A stretch of DNA of 64,000 nt from Ruminococcus flavefaciens (GCF_900116855.1 NZ_UETD01000008.1:163712-227711), one strand, 5' to 3'. Shown: positions 16,980 to 26,496, numbered from the stretch's first letter. Translations and numbers: made by a program. The notes: generated by a model from the letters alone, not told the origin.

Positions 16980-18782
16980 TCAGCTGTCAAGCTTCAGAAC
17001 GCTCATGAACGCCTCCTGCGGCACCTCTACAGTACCCAGCTGGCGCATACGCTTTTTACCTTCCTTCTGCTTTTCAAGCAGCTTCTTTTTTCTGGTTATA
17101 TCGCCGCCGTAGCACTTTGCAAGAACGTCCTTACGCACAGCCTTTACGGTCTCGCGGGCGATTATCTTGCCGCCGATGGCAGCCTGAATAGGCACCTCAA
17201 AGAGCTGACGGGGAATGTTCTCCTTGAGCTTTTCGGCTATTTTACGGGCTCTGCCGTAAGCCTTGTCAGCGTGGATGATGAAGCTGAGAGCGTCCACCAC
17301 ATCGCCGTTGAGGAGTATATCCAGCTTGACCAGCTTGCTGGGAACATAGCCCATCATCTCGTAGTCAAAGGAAGCATAGCCCTTGGTACGGGACTTCAGC
17401 ACATCGAAGAAATCGTATACTATCTCATTCAGCGGAAGCTCATAGTGGAGCTCCACACGGGTATCGTCAAGGTACTTCATGTCCTTGAACACGCCTCGCC
17501 TGTCCTGACACAGCTCCATGATATTGCCGACGTAGTCCGAGGGAGCGAGAATGCTCGCCTTAACCATGGGCTCCTCAGCCACCTGAATAAGAGCAGGGTC
17601 GGGATAGTTGGTGGGATTGTCTATATACTGCACCTCGCCGTTGGTCATGGTGACCTTGTAGATAACGGAGGGGGCTGTGGTTATGAGGTCAAGGTTGTAC
17701 TCTCTCTCAAGGCGCTCCTGTATTATCTCCATGTGGAGGAGTCCGAGGAAGCCGCAGCGGAATCCGAAGCCCAGTGCCACAGAGGTCTCGGGCTCGAAGG
17801 AAAGCGATGCGTCATTGAGCTGGAGCTTTTCCAGTGCGTCGCGGAGGTCGCCGTACTTGGCGCCGTCAGCAGGATAGATACCCGAGAACACCATTGGGTT
17901 TACCTTGCGGTAACCGGGGAGGGGCTCGTCGCAGGGAAATTCGTCATTGGTGACGGTATCGCCAACCTGAGTATCGCCTATGCTCTTGATGGAAGCGGCG
18001 ATATAGCCTACCTCGCCTGCTTCGAGACTGCCGTTGTTCACAAGGTTTGTGGCGTCCATGAAGCCTGCCTCGACCACGTTGAAAACAGCTCCCGTAGCCA
18101 TAAGGCGGATATTGTCCCCCACCTTGACTCTGCCCTCCTTGATGCGGACGTAGATGATAACGCCCTTGTAGGAGTCATAGTAGCTGTCGAAGATAAGCGC
18201 CTTCAGGGGCTTTTCCGGGTCACCCTTGGGAGCGGGGATATCCGTTACTATCTTTTCCAGCACCGCCTCGATGTTGGTGCCCATTTTTGCAGATATACGG
18301 GGAGCGTCCATGGCAGGTATGCCTATGACGTTCTCCACCTCATTGCAGACTCTCTCGGGGTCAGCCGAGGGAAGGTCTATCTTGTTGACCACAGGCACTA
18401 CCTCAAGGTCATGCTCAATGGCAAGATAGGTGTTGGCAAGGGTCTGCGCCTCGATACCCTGTGAAGCGTCCACCACAAGGATAGCTCCCTCACAGGCTGC
18501 AAGAGAACGTGACACCTCGTAGTTGAAGTCAACGTGACCGGGAGTGTCGATGAGGTTGAAGATATAGTCCTCGCCGTCCTGAGCGGTATACTTCAGACGG
18601 ACCGCACGGGCTTTGATGGTGATGCCGCGCTCACGCTCGATGTCCATATTGTCAAGGAGCTGATCCTCCATATCGCGGATAGCGACGGTCTCGGTCTTTT
18701 CGAGGATACGGTCGGCAAGGGTGGACTTGCCGTGATCTATATGCGCTATAATACAGAAATTTCTGATCTTGTCGTTAGCCAA
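16980..18782 (-). CDS. lepA: Elongation factor 4 (LepA) GTPase
   Basis: A 600-residue translational GTPase that back-translocates or remodels ribosomes. I choose the TTG at 18782 ([20 protein letters not shown] after the initiator), six bases downstream of AAGAGG; this gives the family's usual length. G1 is [10 protein letters not shown]2 lies around ERERGITI, G3 is DTPGH, G4 NKID. Domains II and III and the LepA-specific C-terminal domain (about 485-600, ending with [20 protein letters not shown]) are complete. It heads a minus-strand group continuing into two small membrane proteins and hemW. Confidence 0.97.
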   Translation of the reverse strand: MANDKIRNFCIIAHIDHGKSTLADRILEKTETVAIRDMEDQLLDNMDIERERGITIKARAVRLKYTAQDGEDYIFNLIDTPGHVDFNYEVSRSLAACEGAILVVDASQGIEAQTLANTYLAIEHDLEVVPVVNKIDLPSADPERVCNEVENVIGIPAMDAPRISAKMGTNIEAVLEKIVTDIPAPKGDPEKPLKALIFDSYYDSYKGVIIYVRIKEGRVKVGDNIRLMATGAVFNVVEAGFMDATNLVNNGSLEAGEVGYIAASIKSIGDTQVGDTVTNDEFPCDEPLPGYRKVNPMVFSGIYPADGAKYGDLRDALEKLQLNDASLSFEPETSVALGFGFRCGFLGLLHMEIIQERLEREYNLDLITTAPSVIYKVTMTNGEVQYIDNPTNYPDPALIQVAEEPMVKASILAPSDYVGNIMELCQDRRGVFKDMKYLDDTRVELHYELPLNEIVYDFFDVLKSRTKGYASFDYEMMGYVPSKLVKLDILLNGDVVDALSFIIHADKAYGRARKIAEKLKENIPRQLFEVPIQAAIGGKIIARETVKAVRKDVLAKCYGGDITRKKKLLEKQKEGKKRMRQLGTVEVPQEAFMSVLKLDS

Positions 18783-18860
18783 AGCTTTACCTCTTTTCAA
18801 ACATATTTACTCAGTATAATTATATCAGAAACGCCGCGGTTTGTAAAGAGTTTTTGCTGC

Positions 18861-18912
18861 AAAAAATCAGCCATATGCACAGATATCAAAGGAGATCTAA
18901 TGCATATGGCTG
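18861..18912 (-). terminator. Intrinsic terminator after the GH5 cellulase
   Basis: The perfect 12-base inverted repeat CAGCCATATGCA (18868-18879) and TGCATATGGCTG (18901-18912) encloses a 21-base loop. On the minus strand the stem is followed by ATTTTTTG, fitting termination of the cellulase transcript before lepA's upstream region. Confidence 0.8.
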
Positions 18913-18941
18913 AACTGTTTTATCGTATTATATTCCGCTCA

Positions 18942-21077
18942 TTACTCGGGAACGAGAGTAGTTCTCTTCTTGAGAAGGAATTCCTGTATCCTGAGAGCGT
19001 CATTTGAAGTAAGTCCCACTGTGGACTTATCAACATCGGCATTTATTCTGCCCTGTGCGGTAAGAGCCTTTTCGTAGCTTCCGCCCTCGCCGTACTTATT
19101 GGGATTTGCAAGGCACTGCATTACGAGGATAGCATCTGCAAGCTCAACTGTTCCGTCGCAGTTTGTGTCGCCCCAGACTGTTGCTTCGCTGCTGCCGCCC
19201 TTTATAGTCACCTTATAGGAGATATCCACGCCGTAGCAGTAGGTGTATTTGTAATAGTTACCAACGCCGCCCTTGATATTTACAGTGTACTCGCCTGCGG
19301 GAAGTGTCTTGAACTTATCCTTGGTGTATTCCTTGCCGCTGCTGTCTTTAATGGTCACGATGCTGTCGCTGACATCGGCGTCAGTATACCTTCCGCCTCC
19401 TGAGCCTGCACCGCTCTGTGGAGTACCGCCGAACATAAGACCGCTGAGGTCGAGCTCCTCACCCTGCTCATAAACTGTCTTTTCGGGGTAGGAATCAACG
19501 CCCTTGAAGTCATAGCCGGGGTGGATAGTAGGACCTGATGTAGCAGTGGTGGTAGTTGTTGTATCGGCAGTTGTTGTAGTTGTAACAGAAGTGGTAGTTG
19601 TTGACGATGTGGCAGTGCTTGTAGTTGTAGAGGTCGTAGGTCTGGGAGTTGAAGCGCCGCCGTAGTACTCGGAAAGCGAGATACCGTTGCCTGCGCGTCC
19701 CAGCGGGATAGTGTGGTCAAGGCTTACGAACTTGCCGTCTGTGGTCTGCCAGAGAGCAGGCTTGATGAACTCGTACTTGACATCGTCCCACTTCTGGAAG
19801 TTATCGTAAACAAGTCCGCCTGTATCAGATGAATTCTCATTGAAGCACCAGAATGTATGGTGGATATGCTTGTCGATCATATAGTCGCGGAGCTCCTGCA
19901 TCCAGTGAACATTTTCACCGGTCTTGTCGTGCTCCTCATCGACCCAGCCGCCCCATTCGCCCATGAGCAGGGGTGAGATGTTCTCCTCAACGAGGAATGC
20001 CCATGTATCTCTCCAGTAATCGTCAAGGAGAGTCTCTCTGCTGAAGGTCTTGGAAGGATCTTCAAGATAGAACCATGTCTGCTTGTATACCTCGGGACCG
20101 TAGTCGTGAGGAGAGTATACCAGCTGACTCTGATGCTCGCCAAGGTCAACGGGGTAATCTCTTACGCCGCGGAAATTAGCTCCCCACCATGCGCCGTAAT
20201 AGGGCTGATACTCGGGATCGCCATAATGACCGTAGTCAGTGGAGGGTGAATTCCAGTCAAAGCCCTTTTCGGTCTTGGGATATACCTCGATACCCTCTAC
20301 CATGATGAGCAGGTTGGGATTCTGGTCGAGGCAGGCTTTAGCGCCCTTCTCAGCGGCATAACGCCAGTTATTCGCATCTTTTGAGCCGTCCCACTTCGCA
20401 AATATACCGTCGTCCTTTTTGCCGTGGGGCTCGTTTTTCAGGTCGATAGCGATGATGGTGTCATCGTCCTTGTAGTAGTCGGAGAACCAAGCCAGAGCGT
20501 CCAGCCAGTCCTTCTCGCTGAAGTTTGTGTCATACCACAGAGCGTAGTTATGACCTGCGGCATTGGTTGTAGCGCAGTGAACGTCCATCATGATCTTGAT
20601 ACCGTTCTCGCGGCACCACTTGACTACCTGATTCCAGATGTCGAAGCTGTACATGGGAGTACCGCCCTCAACGCCCTCAACGGTCAGCTCAGGATTTTCG
20701 TACTCATTGAGCTTGATGATCGGGTCGGGCTTGCCTGCCTTCCACTGGAGAAGTATCTCCGTTGACATAGGAACACGGAGAAGATTGAAGCCGTGGTCTG
20801 CGATAAGGTCGAGACAGTGGTGAACGTTAGCCGACCATGCGCCATCGAATATCTGGCTTCCTACGTTGTAGCCGAACCAGTTGACGCCTGTCATCCAGAC
20901 CTCATTGCCGTTCATATCAACGATCTGTGCCTTATCGTTGACATGGAGCCAGTCGTCATGATACTCGTCGGGAGCTGCGACTGCTTTTTCCTTTGGCAGC
21001 TTGTTCACTGACGGAACAAGTAGCACGGCAGCAGCCGATACAACAGCAGCTGCTCTTTTGAATAGATTTTTTGCCAT
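18942..21077 (-). CDS. GH5 cellulase with Ig-like module and dockerin
   Basis: A secreted endoglucanase of 711 residues. Signal peptide about 1-34. GH5 catalytic domain about 40-460: acid/base Glu216 in DLKNEPHG, nucleophile Glu374 in LMGEWGG, MMDVHC and HHTFWCFNENSSDTG typical of subfamily 1-like enzymes. A Thr/Ser-rich linker (about 478-516) leads to an Ig-like module of about 105 residues (522-627, KTVYEQGEELDLSGL to VDISYKVTIKGG), then a type I dockerin (about 634-705) with WGDTNCDGTVELADAILVMQ and NADVDKSTVGLTSNDALRIQ. The dockerin should bind a cellulosomal cohesin on the cell surface. It is monocistronic, between its own promoter at 21136 and terminator at 18861. Confidence 0.95.
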   Translation of the reverse strand: MAKNLFKRAAAVVSAAAVLLVPSVNKLPKEKAVAAPDEYHDDWLHVNDKAQIVDMNGNEVWMTGVNWFGYNVGSQIFDGAWSANVHHCLDLIADHGFNLLRVPMSTEILLQWKAGKPDPIIKLNEYENPELTVEGVEGGTPMYSFDIWNQVVKWCRENGIKIMMDVHCATTNAAGHNYALWYDTNFSEKDWLDALAWFSDYYKDDDTIIAIDLKNEPHGKKDDGIFAKWDGSKDANNWRYAAEKGAKACLDQNPNLLIMVEGIEVYPKTEKGFDWNSPSTDYGHYGDPEYQPYYGAWWGANFRGVRDYPVDLGEHQSQLVYSPHDYGPEVYKQTWFYLEDPSKTFSRETLLDDYWRDTWAFLVEENISPLLMGEWGGWVDEEHDKTGENVHWMQELRDYMIDKHIHHTFWCFNENSSDTGGLVYDNFQKWDDVKYEFIKPALWQTTDGKFVSLDHTIPLGRAGNGISLSEYYGGASTPRPTTSTTTSTATSSTTTTSVTTTTTADTTTTTTATSGPTIHPGYDFKGVDSYPEKTVYEQGEELDLSGLMFGGTPQSGAGSGGGRYTDADVSDSIVTIKDSSGKEYTKDKFKTLPAGEYTVNIKGGVGNYYKYTYCYGVDISYKVTIKGGSSEATVWGDTNCDGTVELADAILVMQCLANPNKYGEGGSYEKALTAQGRINADVDKSTVGLTSNDALRIQEFLLKKRTTLVPE

Positions 21078-21135
21078 ATCAAGAAACCCCTCTCTTATTA
21101 AATATTGGCATTGTTACGAGTTTATTAACATCATT

Positions 21136-21164
21136 ATTATACATCTTTTCACATACCTTGTCAA
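21136..21164 (-). promoter_or_regulatory. SigA-type promoter of the GH5 cellulase
   Basis: On the minus strand TTGACA (21159-21164) and TATAAT (21136-21141) are both perfect consensus, 17 bases apart, about 60 bases upstream of the cellulase start. Confidence 0.88.
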
Positions 21165-21236
21165 CGCCGTTTGTCGATTTCAGCAATAAATGGGGAATTT
21201 TTTACTGAGTGTGCCTGAAAAATTTTTAAAAAAGCA

Positions 21237-21265
21237 TTGATTATTCCGTGTGCATGATGTATAAT
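21237..21265 (+). promoter_or_regulatory. SigA-type promoter of the LRR-dockerin gene
   Basis: TTGATT (21237-21242) and TATAAT (21260-21265) are 17 bases apart. Transcription would start about 50 bases before the ATG at 21321. It is divergent from the cellulase promoter about 75 bases away, so the two genes may share a control region. Confidence 0.8.
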
Positions 21266-21320
21266 TATTTACATTAAGGGGCTGCCTTATGGCAGTAATA
21301 TTTATTCAGGAGGACTTTCC

Positions 21321-22949
21321 ATGAAGATCAGAAAGATCACAGCTGCGTTTTCCGCAGCAGCGCTGCTCACAGCAGCATTACCACTGACAGCACAGGCTAT
21401 CGAGACAAAAAACTATGACAATATCAGTTTTGATTCGTGGCAGGCGGCATACCATGTGGTGCTCTCGGACTTTTTCGGCTCGGAGGAGTTCGACTTCACC
21501 GACAAGGACATTACTTCCGGCTCACGCTTCGAGCTGTACGACATCGACCACGACAGAGTGCCCGAGCTTTTTGTCTCACAGAATGGGGGACGCAGCGGAC
21601 GCTGTGTAGTCTACTCGTTCTATAACAACAAGCTGTCACAGCCCGTTGTTCTCGGCACCTACGGCAACGCCTTTGCCGATCCCAACGCTCATTACCTCGT
21701 TAACTATGACAGGCACATGGGCGAAGTGAGCCTCACATATTTCAAGCTTGAAAAGGGAGTTTTCACCAGAGAGATATCCTTCAATGACAATTCCGAGCTT
21801 AAAGAAATGGGCGAAACAAATATCGTATACATGATCGACGGCAAGGAAGTTTCCGAGACCAAATACATTCAGGAAAAAGAAAAGTACGACCACATGGAGC
21901 TCATCGCCCACGGCAGAAAGACTCAGCTGGACGCTCTGGACACAGAAAAGGACAATGTTATCTATTCATATTTCCTTGACCATTACACCGCTATCGGCGC
22001 ATCAACCAATCAGAAAGATCTCAGTCTCACCATTGCCGACTCCATAGGCGATGTCCCTGTTACCGAAATTGAACAGAACGCCTTCAAGGGCAGCGAAAAC
22101 TTAGTCTCGGTAACTATCGGAAAGAATATCCGCGATGTAAAGAACAGCGCGTTTGAAAACTGCACTGACCTGAAAACAGTGAAGTTCACAGGAGATCCGG
22201 GACGTATCGGTCCGAGAGCCTTTGCAGGCTGTACCTCTCTTGAGGCATTCACAGGCATGGACAGCTCAAATATCTATAAAACATACAAGATCGTGGACGG
22301 CGTGATCTACCGTACGGATATGGGTGACCTTGCGGTATATCCCTCGGGCAAAAAGAACACATTCTTCTCCATCCCCAATGGTATACAGGCGATCGAGCCC
22401 AATGCCTTCACAGGCAATGCCTACATAGAGAACATCGTGTGTCCCGAATGGGTCAACACCATATGCGAGGGCGCATTCGCGGAGTGCCCCGCACTTAAAG
22501 AGGTCTCCGTTTACAATGGTGAAGCCCGTATAATGAACGAAAAAACGGAATGCACCGTCTGCAACAGCTATGATCCCAAAGTTCCGCTGAACACATACAA
22601 GGGCGTTATCATGGCATACATGGACTCCACCGCATACAAATGGGCAGATAACAGAGCTCTCCGGATAGTTCTTCTCACAGGCTCCTACATAAAGGAAACA
22701 GGCGATGTCACAAGAGACTCCAAGATAGACGCAGTTGACGCTTCCCATATCCTTGCGGAATACTCACGCACCTCAACAAACAAGGAACCGGAGATGGATT
22801 TCGCTCAGAGACGGGCAGGCGACATCGACAAGAACGGTACCGTTGACGCAGTTGACGCCTCCAAGGTGCTCTCCTACTACGCATTTATCTCATCAAATAA
22901 AAATAATAACGAACTCACCATCGAGCAGTTCTTATCGATGGCACAGTAA
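21321..22949 (+). CDS. Secreted leucine-rich-repeat (BspA-like) protein with dockerin
   Basis: A 542-residue secreted protein with AGGAGG before the ATG and a signal peptide (MKIRKITAAFSAAALLTAAL, to about residue 26). Residues about 30-220 resemble no catalytic family I know. Residues about 225-440 are LRR_5/BspA-type repeats (VTEIEQNAFKGSENLVSVTI, AFENCTDLKTVKF, AFAGCTSLEAF). A dockerin closes the protein (about 455-530) with DSKIDAVDASHILAEYS and DKNGTVDAVDASKVLSYYA. This dockerin class differs from those on the cellulases, so it should bind another cohesin. The role may be adhesion or structural rather than enzymatic. Confidence 0.88.
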   Translation: MKIRKITAAFSAAALLTAALPLTAQAIETKNYDNISFDSWQAAYHVVLSDFFGSEEFDFTDKDITSGSRFELYDIDHDRVPELFVSQNGGRSGRCVVYSFYNNKLSQPVVLGTYGNAFADPNAHYLVNYDRHMGEVSLTYFKLEKGVFTREISFNDNSELKEMGETNIVYMIDGKEVSETKYIQEKEKYDHMELIAHGRKTQLDALDTEKDNVIYSYFLDHYTAIGASTNQKDLSLTIADSIGDVPVTEIEQNAFKGSENLVSVTIGKNIRDVKNSAFENCTDLKTVKFTGDPGRIGPRAFAGCTSLEAFTGMDSSNIYKTYKIVDGVIYRTDMGDLAVYPSGKKNTFFSIPNGIQAIEPNAFTGNAYIENIVCPEWVNTICEGAFAECPALKEVSVYNGEARIMNEKTECTVCNSYDPKVPLNTYKGVIMAYMDSTAYKWADNRALRIVLLTGSYIKETGDVTRDSKIDAVDASHILAEYSRTSTNKEPEMDFAQRRAGDIDKNGTVDAVDASKVLSYYAFISSNKNNNELTIEQFLSMAQ

Positions 22950-22952
22950 ATA

Positions 22953-23612
22953 TCAGCTTAGAAGCTCCTCCCTCATCTGAGTGAGGAGCTTTTTTTCGCG
23001 CCTTGACACCTGCACCTGAGTCATTCCCAGCGCCTTAGCGGTCTTTGTCTGGGTGAGTCCGCGGAAGTACCTGAGCTCCAGCAGGGCGCGGTCCTCATGG
23101 GGCAGCCGTGCCATTATCTGTCTAAGTGCCAGCAGGTCGGTTATGCTCTCGTCGGGAGACTCCGTAGGGATATCGGTCTGACCCTCGTCATCGTCCCCTG
23201 CGGTAAGGGACACAGTGGGCTGACTTACGCAAAGCGCCTCCGCCACGGCAGACTCGGTCTCTCCCGAAAGCTGTGACAGCTCCGCCACAGTGGGCTCCCT
23301 CATCTCACGCTGTCGGAAGTCCTCACAGATACGGCTCAGGCGCATGGACAGCTCCTTGAGGCTCCTGCTGACGCGGACCGCGCCGCCGTCACGGAAAAGC
23401 CGCTTTATCTCCCCCAGTATGACGGGTACGGCATAGGTGGAGAACTTAACTCCCCTGCTGCTGTCGAAAGCCTTTACCGCCTTCAGCAGCCCTATGCAGC
23501 CTGCGGAGTAAAGGTCATCGTACTCGATGCCCCGTCCGCGGAAACGGTTGGCGCAGAGGTGGACAAGTCCCAGATTTTCCTCTGCAAGGGGCTTCCTGAC
23601 TTCAGTCTCCAT
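22953..23612 (-). CDS. sigF: RNA polymerase sigma factor SigF
   Basis: A 219-residue sigma-70 family protein with region 2 (AEENLGLVHLCANRFRGRGI, then YDDLYSAGCIGLLKAVKAFD), region 3 and region 4 (RALLELRYFRGLTQTKTAKA then LGMTQVQVSRREKKLL). The sequence fits the forespore factors SigF/SigG. Its position directly after spoIIAB, overlapping it by 11 bases, and spoIIAA identifies SigF. SpoIIAB should hold it inactive until SpoIIAA releases it. The RNA polymerase core-binding and -10/-35 regions look intact, so the gene is not obviously decayed. Confidence 0.93.
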   Translation of the reverse strand: METEVRKPLAEENLGLVHLCANRFRGRGIEYDDLYSAGCIGLLKAVKAFDSSRGVKFSTYAVPVILGEIKRLFRDGGAVRVSRSLKELSMRLSRICEDFRQREMREPTVAELSQLSGETESAVAEALCVSQPTVSLTAGDDDEGQTDIPTESPDESITDLLALRQIMARLPHEDRALLELRYFRGLTQTKTAKALGMTQVQVSRREKKLLTQMREELLS

Positions 23613-24039
23613 TGGCAGACAGCCTCTTTCTCATGGTGACAGTAGTGCCCTTGTCGGGAGCGCTCCTGACGGTCAGCCTGTCCATAAAGGACTGCATGAC
23701 CGAGAAGCCCAGCCCCGACCTCTCCTCCTCGGGAGCGGTGGTGAAAAGAGGCTCCATAGCCTGCTCCACATCTGCAATGCCGCAGCCCTTGTCCCTGACC
23801 TTTATGTATATGACCCTGTCGGGGAGGAGCCTTACCGTAAGCTCGATGTTTCCCTTTTGGTGCCTGTATCCGTGGACTACCGCATTTGTCACAGCCTCCG
23901 ATACCGCCGTGCGTATGTCGGACAGCTCCTCCACGGTGGGGTCCGCCTGAATCAGGAATGAGGACACCACCGCTCTTGCCGCGCCCTCATTCACCGACAG
24001 GGACGGCATGATGAATTTTATTTCGTTGAGTATTTCCAT
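23602..24039 (-). CDS. spoIIAB: Anti-sigma F factor SpoIIAB
   Basis: A 145-residue GHKL-fold serine kinase and anti-sigma factor. Of two close ATGs I take the second (24039, MEILNEIKFIMPSLSVNEG), seven bases after AAAAGGAG. The N box is in VSEAVTNAVVHGY, the G1 box in VRDKGCGIADVEQA and the G2 box in ERSGLGFSVMQSFM, all as in SpoIIAB. It phosphorylates SpoIIAA and binds SigF. It lies between spoIIAA (13-base gap) and sigF (overlap). Confidence 0.95.
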   Translation of the reverse strand: MEILNEIKFIMPSLSVNEGAARAVVSSFLIQADPTVEELSDIRTAVSEAVTNAVVHGYRHQKGNIELTVRLLPDRVIYIKVRDKGCGIADVEQAMEPLFTTAPEEERSGLGFSVMQSFMDRLTVRSAPDKGTTVTMRKRLSANGD

Positions 24040-24052
24040 AGTCATTCTCCTT

Positions 24053-24358
24053 TTATCTTATTCTGACGATACGCTCCAAGCCTGCAAGCTTCAGCACACG
24101 GCGTATATATGGCTGTGGATTGCGTACCTCCAGCCTTCCACCGCACTCCTTCATGAGCTTGCTCCTGCCCATTATGAGCCCTATGCCCGAGCTGTCCATA
24201 AAGGTGATGCCGCCGAAATCTATGGCAAGCTCTCTGGGCTGAGCCGTTACGATAAAGCGGTCCAGCTCCGCGCGGAGCTCCTTGGCGTTATGGTGGTCAA
24301 TTTCACCGCTGAGCCTCGCAACTGCCGCTCCGTTGTCGTTTTTTATGTCAATATTCAT
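24053..24358 (-). CDS. spoIIAA: Anti-anti-sigma factor SpoIIAA (STAS domain)
   Basis: The start is ATG 24358, seven bases after AAAGGAGG. The 101-residue STAS protein has the phosphorylation-site region GITFMDSSGIGLIMGR, matching the Ser-Ser motif of SpoIIAA. Dephosphorylated SpoIIAA displaces SigF from SpoIIAB. It is the first gene of the spoIIAA-spoIIAB-sigF operon. The phosphatase SpoIIE is not in this window. Confidence 0.95.
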   Translation of the reverse strand: MNIDIKNDNGAAVARLSGEIDHHNAKELRAELDRFIVTAQPRELAIDFGGITFMDSSGIGLIMGRSKLMKECGGRLEVRNPQPYIRRVLKLAGLERIVRIR

Positions 24359-24468
24359 GTCCTTTCCTCCTTTTTGCTGCACCGCGCAGCCTTTTCATGC
24401 CTTATGATACCACCAACGAGCCGCAAAAAATGTCGCAGACCGTCGGCTGAGCAAATTTTCAAAAAGGA

Positions 24469-24497
24469 TTGCAAAAAAAGCGGTCTGATGGTATAAT
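24469..24497 (+). promoter_or_regulatory. SigA-type promoter of the ferredoxin/flavin-reductase genes
   Basis: TTGCAA (24469-24474) and TATAAT (24492-24497) are 17 bases apart, about 60 bases upstream of the ATG at 24558. On the other strand the same gap must hold the spoIIAA promoter, which I could not assign. Confidence 0.78.
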
Positions 24498-24557
24498 GAT
24501 AGTGTATGTCATCATACGGATATGAAAGATGTCTTTTCTGTATCAGGGGGAAAAAAT

Positions 24558-25397
24558 ATGATCCTTTACTTTTCAGCCACAGGCAATACACGCTTTCTCG
24601 CCACAGAGCTGGCAAAGAAGCTGGACGACGAGTGCGTTGACCTGCTCAGCAGGATAAAAAAGGGCGACTACTCGGAAATACGCTCCGAAAAGCCCTTTGT
24701 GGTCTGCGCTCCCGTATATATCTGCGAGATGCCGCGCTTTCTCAGCAAGTATCTGAAAAAGGCACAGCTCACAGGCAGCCGCAGGGTCTACTTCATCTCA
24801 AACAGCGCAGGCTACAGCGGTATCACGGGATACCTTGCAAAAAAGCTTTTCCGCAGAAAGAAAATGGAGTTCATGGGCTATTCCGAGCTGGTGATGCCGA
24901 GGAATTACTACATCGGTCACTACCCGGTACAGAGCAGCGAGGAGATACGCAGGCGCATACTCAGCTCATACAGCAAGCTTGACGATATAGCCGCCACCAT
25001 AAGAAACGGCGGACGACTGAAGGCGAGATATGTATTCCTCTTTGAAAAGGTCATCACCCTGCCATTCAACCCCGTGTGGGCGAAGTACAAAATGCCAACC
25101 AAGGACTTCTTCGCCAATGAGAAGTGCGTGGGCTGCGGCAAGTGTGAGAAGGTCTGTCCCCTGAACAATATCTCCATCACGGACAAAAAGCCCCTCTGGG
25201 GCACCAGCTGCACCCACTGCATGGCTTGTATCGGCAACTGTCCCACCGACGCCATCGAGTACGGCGAGATAACAAAGGTCAAGGGCAAGTACAGCTTTGC
25301 CGACCACAGGGATGTGCTGAAGGACAAACGCTTCACCTCGGGTGCAAGGTCTGACAGTGCCCCGAAACACGACTACAAAAGGAGAAAAAATGGCTAA
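24558..25397 (+). CDS. EFR1-family flavodoxin/ferredoxin fusion
   Basis: I start at ATG 24558 after AGGGGGA. The 279-residue protein has an N-terminal flavodoxin-like domain (MILYFSATGNTRFLATELAK, the phosphate-binding loop at about 5-12) and a C-terminal 2[4Fe-4S] ferredoxin domain (about 195-245) with CVGCGKCEKVCP and CTHCMACIGNCP. This is the EFR1 family of soluble electron-transfer proteins, common in Clostridia. Its end overlaps the next gene, a flavin-binding protein, by eight bases, so the two are probably partners in a redox pathway whose substrate is not evident. Confidence 0.9.
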   Translation: MILYFSATGNTRFLATELAKKLDDECVDLLSRIKKGDYSEIRSEKPFVVCAPVYICEMPRFLSKYLKKAQLTGSRRVYFISNSAGYSGITGYLAKKLFRRKKMEFMGYSELVMPRNYYIGHYPVQSSEEIRRRILSSYSKLDDIAATIRNGGRLKARYVFLFEKVITLPFNPVWAKYKMPTKDFFANEKCVGCGKCEKVCPLNNISITDKKPLWGTSCTHCMACIGNCPTDAIEYGEITKVKGKYSFADHRDVLKDKRFTSGARSDSAPKHDYKRRKNG

Positions 25398-25980
25398 ACA
25401 ATTCTGGAAGGGCAGCACCCTTCTCGCTCCCGTGCCTCCGGCTCTTGTGACCTGCGGCACTATGGACTCTCCCAACGTCCTCACCATAGGCTGGACGGGC
25501 ATAGTATGCACCCGTCCGCCCATGACATATATATCCGTCCGTCCCGAGAGATACTCCCACGACATCATAAAGGAGTCGGGGGAATTCGTCATAAACCTGA
25601 CCACCTCGTCAATGTGCCGTATCACCGATTTCTGCGGAGTAAAAAGCGGCAGGGACGTCAACAAGATAGAGGTATGCGGACTGCACACCGTTCCTGCAAA
25701 AATGGTATCGGCTCCCCTTATCGAGGAGTGCCCCGTCAGCCTTGAATGCAGGGTCACGGAGTCAAAGCTGCTGGGCTCCCACACCATGTTCCTTGCGGAG
25801 ATAGTGGGCATAGACGCCGACGAAAAGTACCTCGACAGCAAGGGAAAGCTGAACCTCCAGCAGAGCGGACTCATGGCATTCGCCCACGGTGAATACTTCG
25901 CTCTCGGCAGAAAGCTTGGCGACTTCGGCTTCTCGGTGCGAAAAAAGAAAAAGCACCGCAAGCCGCAGAAGTCCTCATGA
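25390..25980 (+). CDS. Flavin reductase family (FMN-binding split barrel) protein
   Basis: The start is ATG 25390 after AAAAGGAG, inside the end of the EFR1 gene. The 196-residue protein fits the flavin-reductase-like split barrel: PVPPALVTCGTMDSPNVLTI, then TGIVCTRPPMTYISVRPERY, and MCRITDFCGVKSGRDVNK, and HTMFLAEIVGIDADEKY near the end. Clostridial members bind FMN and are paired with ferredoxin-type donors. The C-terminus is unusually basic (RKKKKHRKPQKSS). It ends six bases into the convergent 112-residue gene. Confidence 0.88.
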   Translation: MAKQFWKGSTLLAPVPPALVTCGTMDSPNVLTIGWTGIVCTRPPMTYISVRPERYSHDIIKESGEFVINLTTSSMCRITDFCGVKSGRDVNKIEVCGLHTVPAKMVSAPLIEECPVSLECRVTESKLLGSHTMFLAEIVGIDADEKYLDSKGKLNLQQSGLMAFAHGEYFALGRKLGDFGFSVRKKKKHRKPQKSS

Positions 25981-26313
25981 GGAGATGTCCTCGATGAACT
26001 GCCTGAGCTCCTGCTCCGAGGAGAAGTAAAGTCCCTCGGTAAGCAGCTCTCTGTCCTGCTCCGAAAGCAGTGAGGGCAGCATATCAAGGAGCAGATATGG
26101 CTTTTCGCCGCCGTCCCTGAAAACGGCGATGCGCCCTCCGCTCTCGCGGACAAGAAAACGGGGCTCACCCTCCTCAATGGCTGCCGCCGCAAGTCTTGCC
26201 TCCGTCCTGTGCCTGCGGACCACCTGTCCCAGCGTACACACGGTCAGAAAGCCCGATGCGGTCAGTGCCGCCACTATGGTAAAATACACTCTTTTTGCGC
26301 TCCTGCGCGTCAT
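25975..26313 (-). CDS. Small membrane protein with BofC-C-like domain (tentative)
   Basis: A 112-residue protein with an N-terminal membrane segment or signal (VYFTIVAALTASGFLTVCTL, about 9-28). Residues about 50-110 read RFLVRESGGRIAVFRDGGEK, PYLLLDMLPSLLSEQDRELL and a closing LRQFIEDISS. This pattern resembles the C-terminal domain of BofC and related clostridial spore-envelope proteins. It is convergent with, and overlaps, the flavin reductase gene. The match is by eye and the function is uncertain. Confidence 0.6.
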   Translation of the reverse strand: MTRRSAKRVYFTIVAALTASGFLTVCTLGQVVRRHRTEARLAAAAIEEGEPRFLVRESGGRIAVFRDGGEKPYLLLDMLPSLLSEQDRELLTEGLYFSSEQELRQFIEDISS

Positions 26314-26399
26314 AATACCACTCCTTTGCCGAAATATCTGTAAATAATATCTCCCGAATTTTCTATATTATACAAATTGCCGATTTTTTCGGAAAGGAC

Positions 26400-26428
26400 T
26401 TAACATTTTGCGTCAAACGTGCTATAAT
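26400..26428 (+). promoter_or_regulatory. SigA-type promoter of the class A PBP
   Basis: TTAACA (26400-26405) and TATAAT (26423-26428) are 17 bases apart. Transcription should start near 26435, which excludes the apparent upstream ATG at 26427 as the PBP start. Confidence 0.8.
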
Positions 26429-26496
26429 GTATAATGTATATTTATATATACAAGAAGAAAATATATATAAATCTTTGAAAGGAGCTGCCGCCGCGT

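Noticed and set aside
17271..18464. Long plus-strand ORF of 397 codons
   Set aside because: It lies wholly antisense to lepA, has no ribosome site or recognisable domain, and its composition follows from the lepA reading frame.
24966..26192. Minus-strand ORF of 408 codons
   Set aside because: Antisense to the EFR1 and flavin reductase genes, both of which have clear motifs. The protein is low in recognisable content and Arg/Ser/Pro-rich like a shadow frame.
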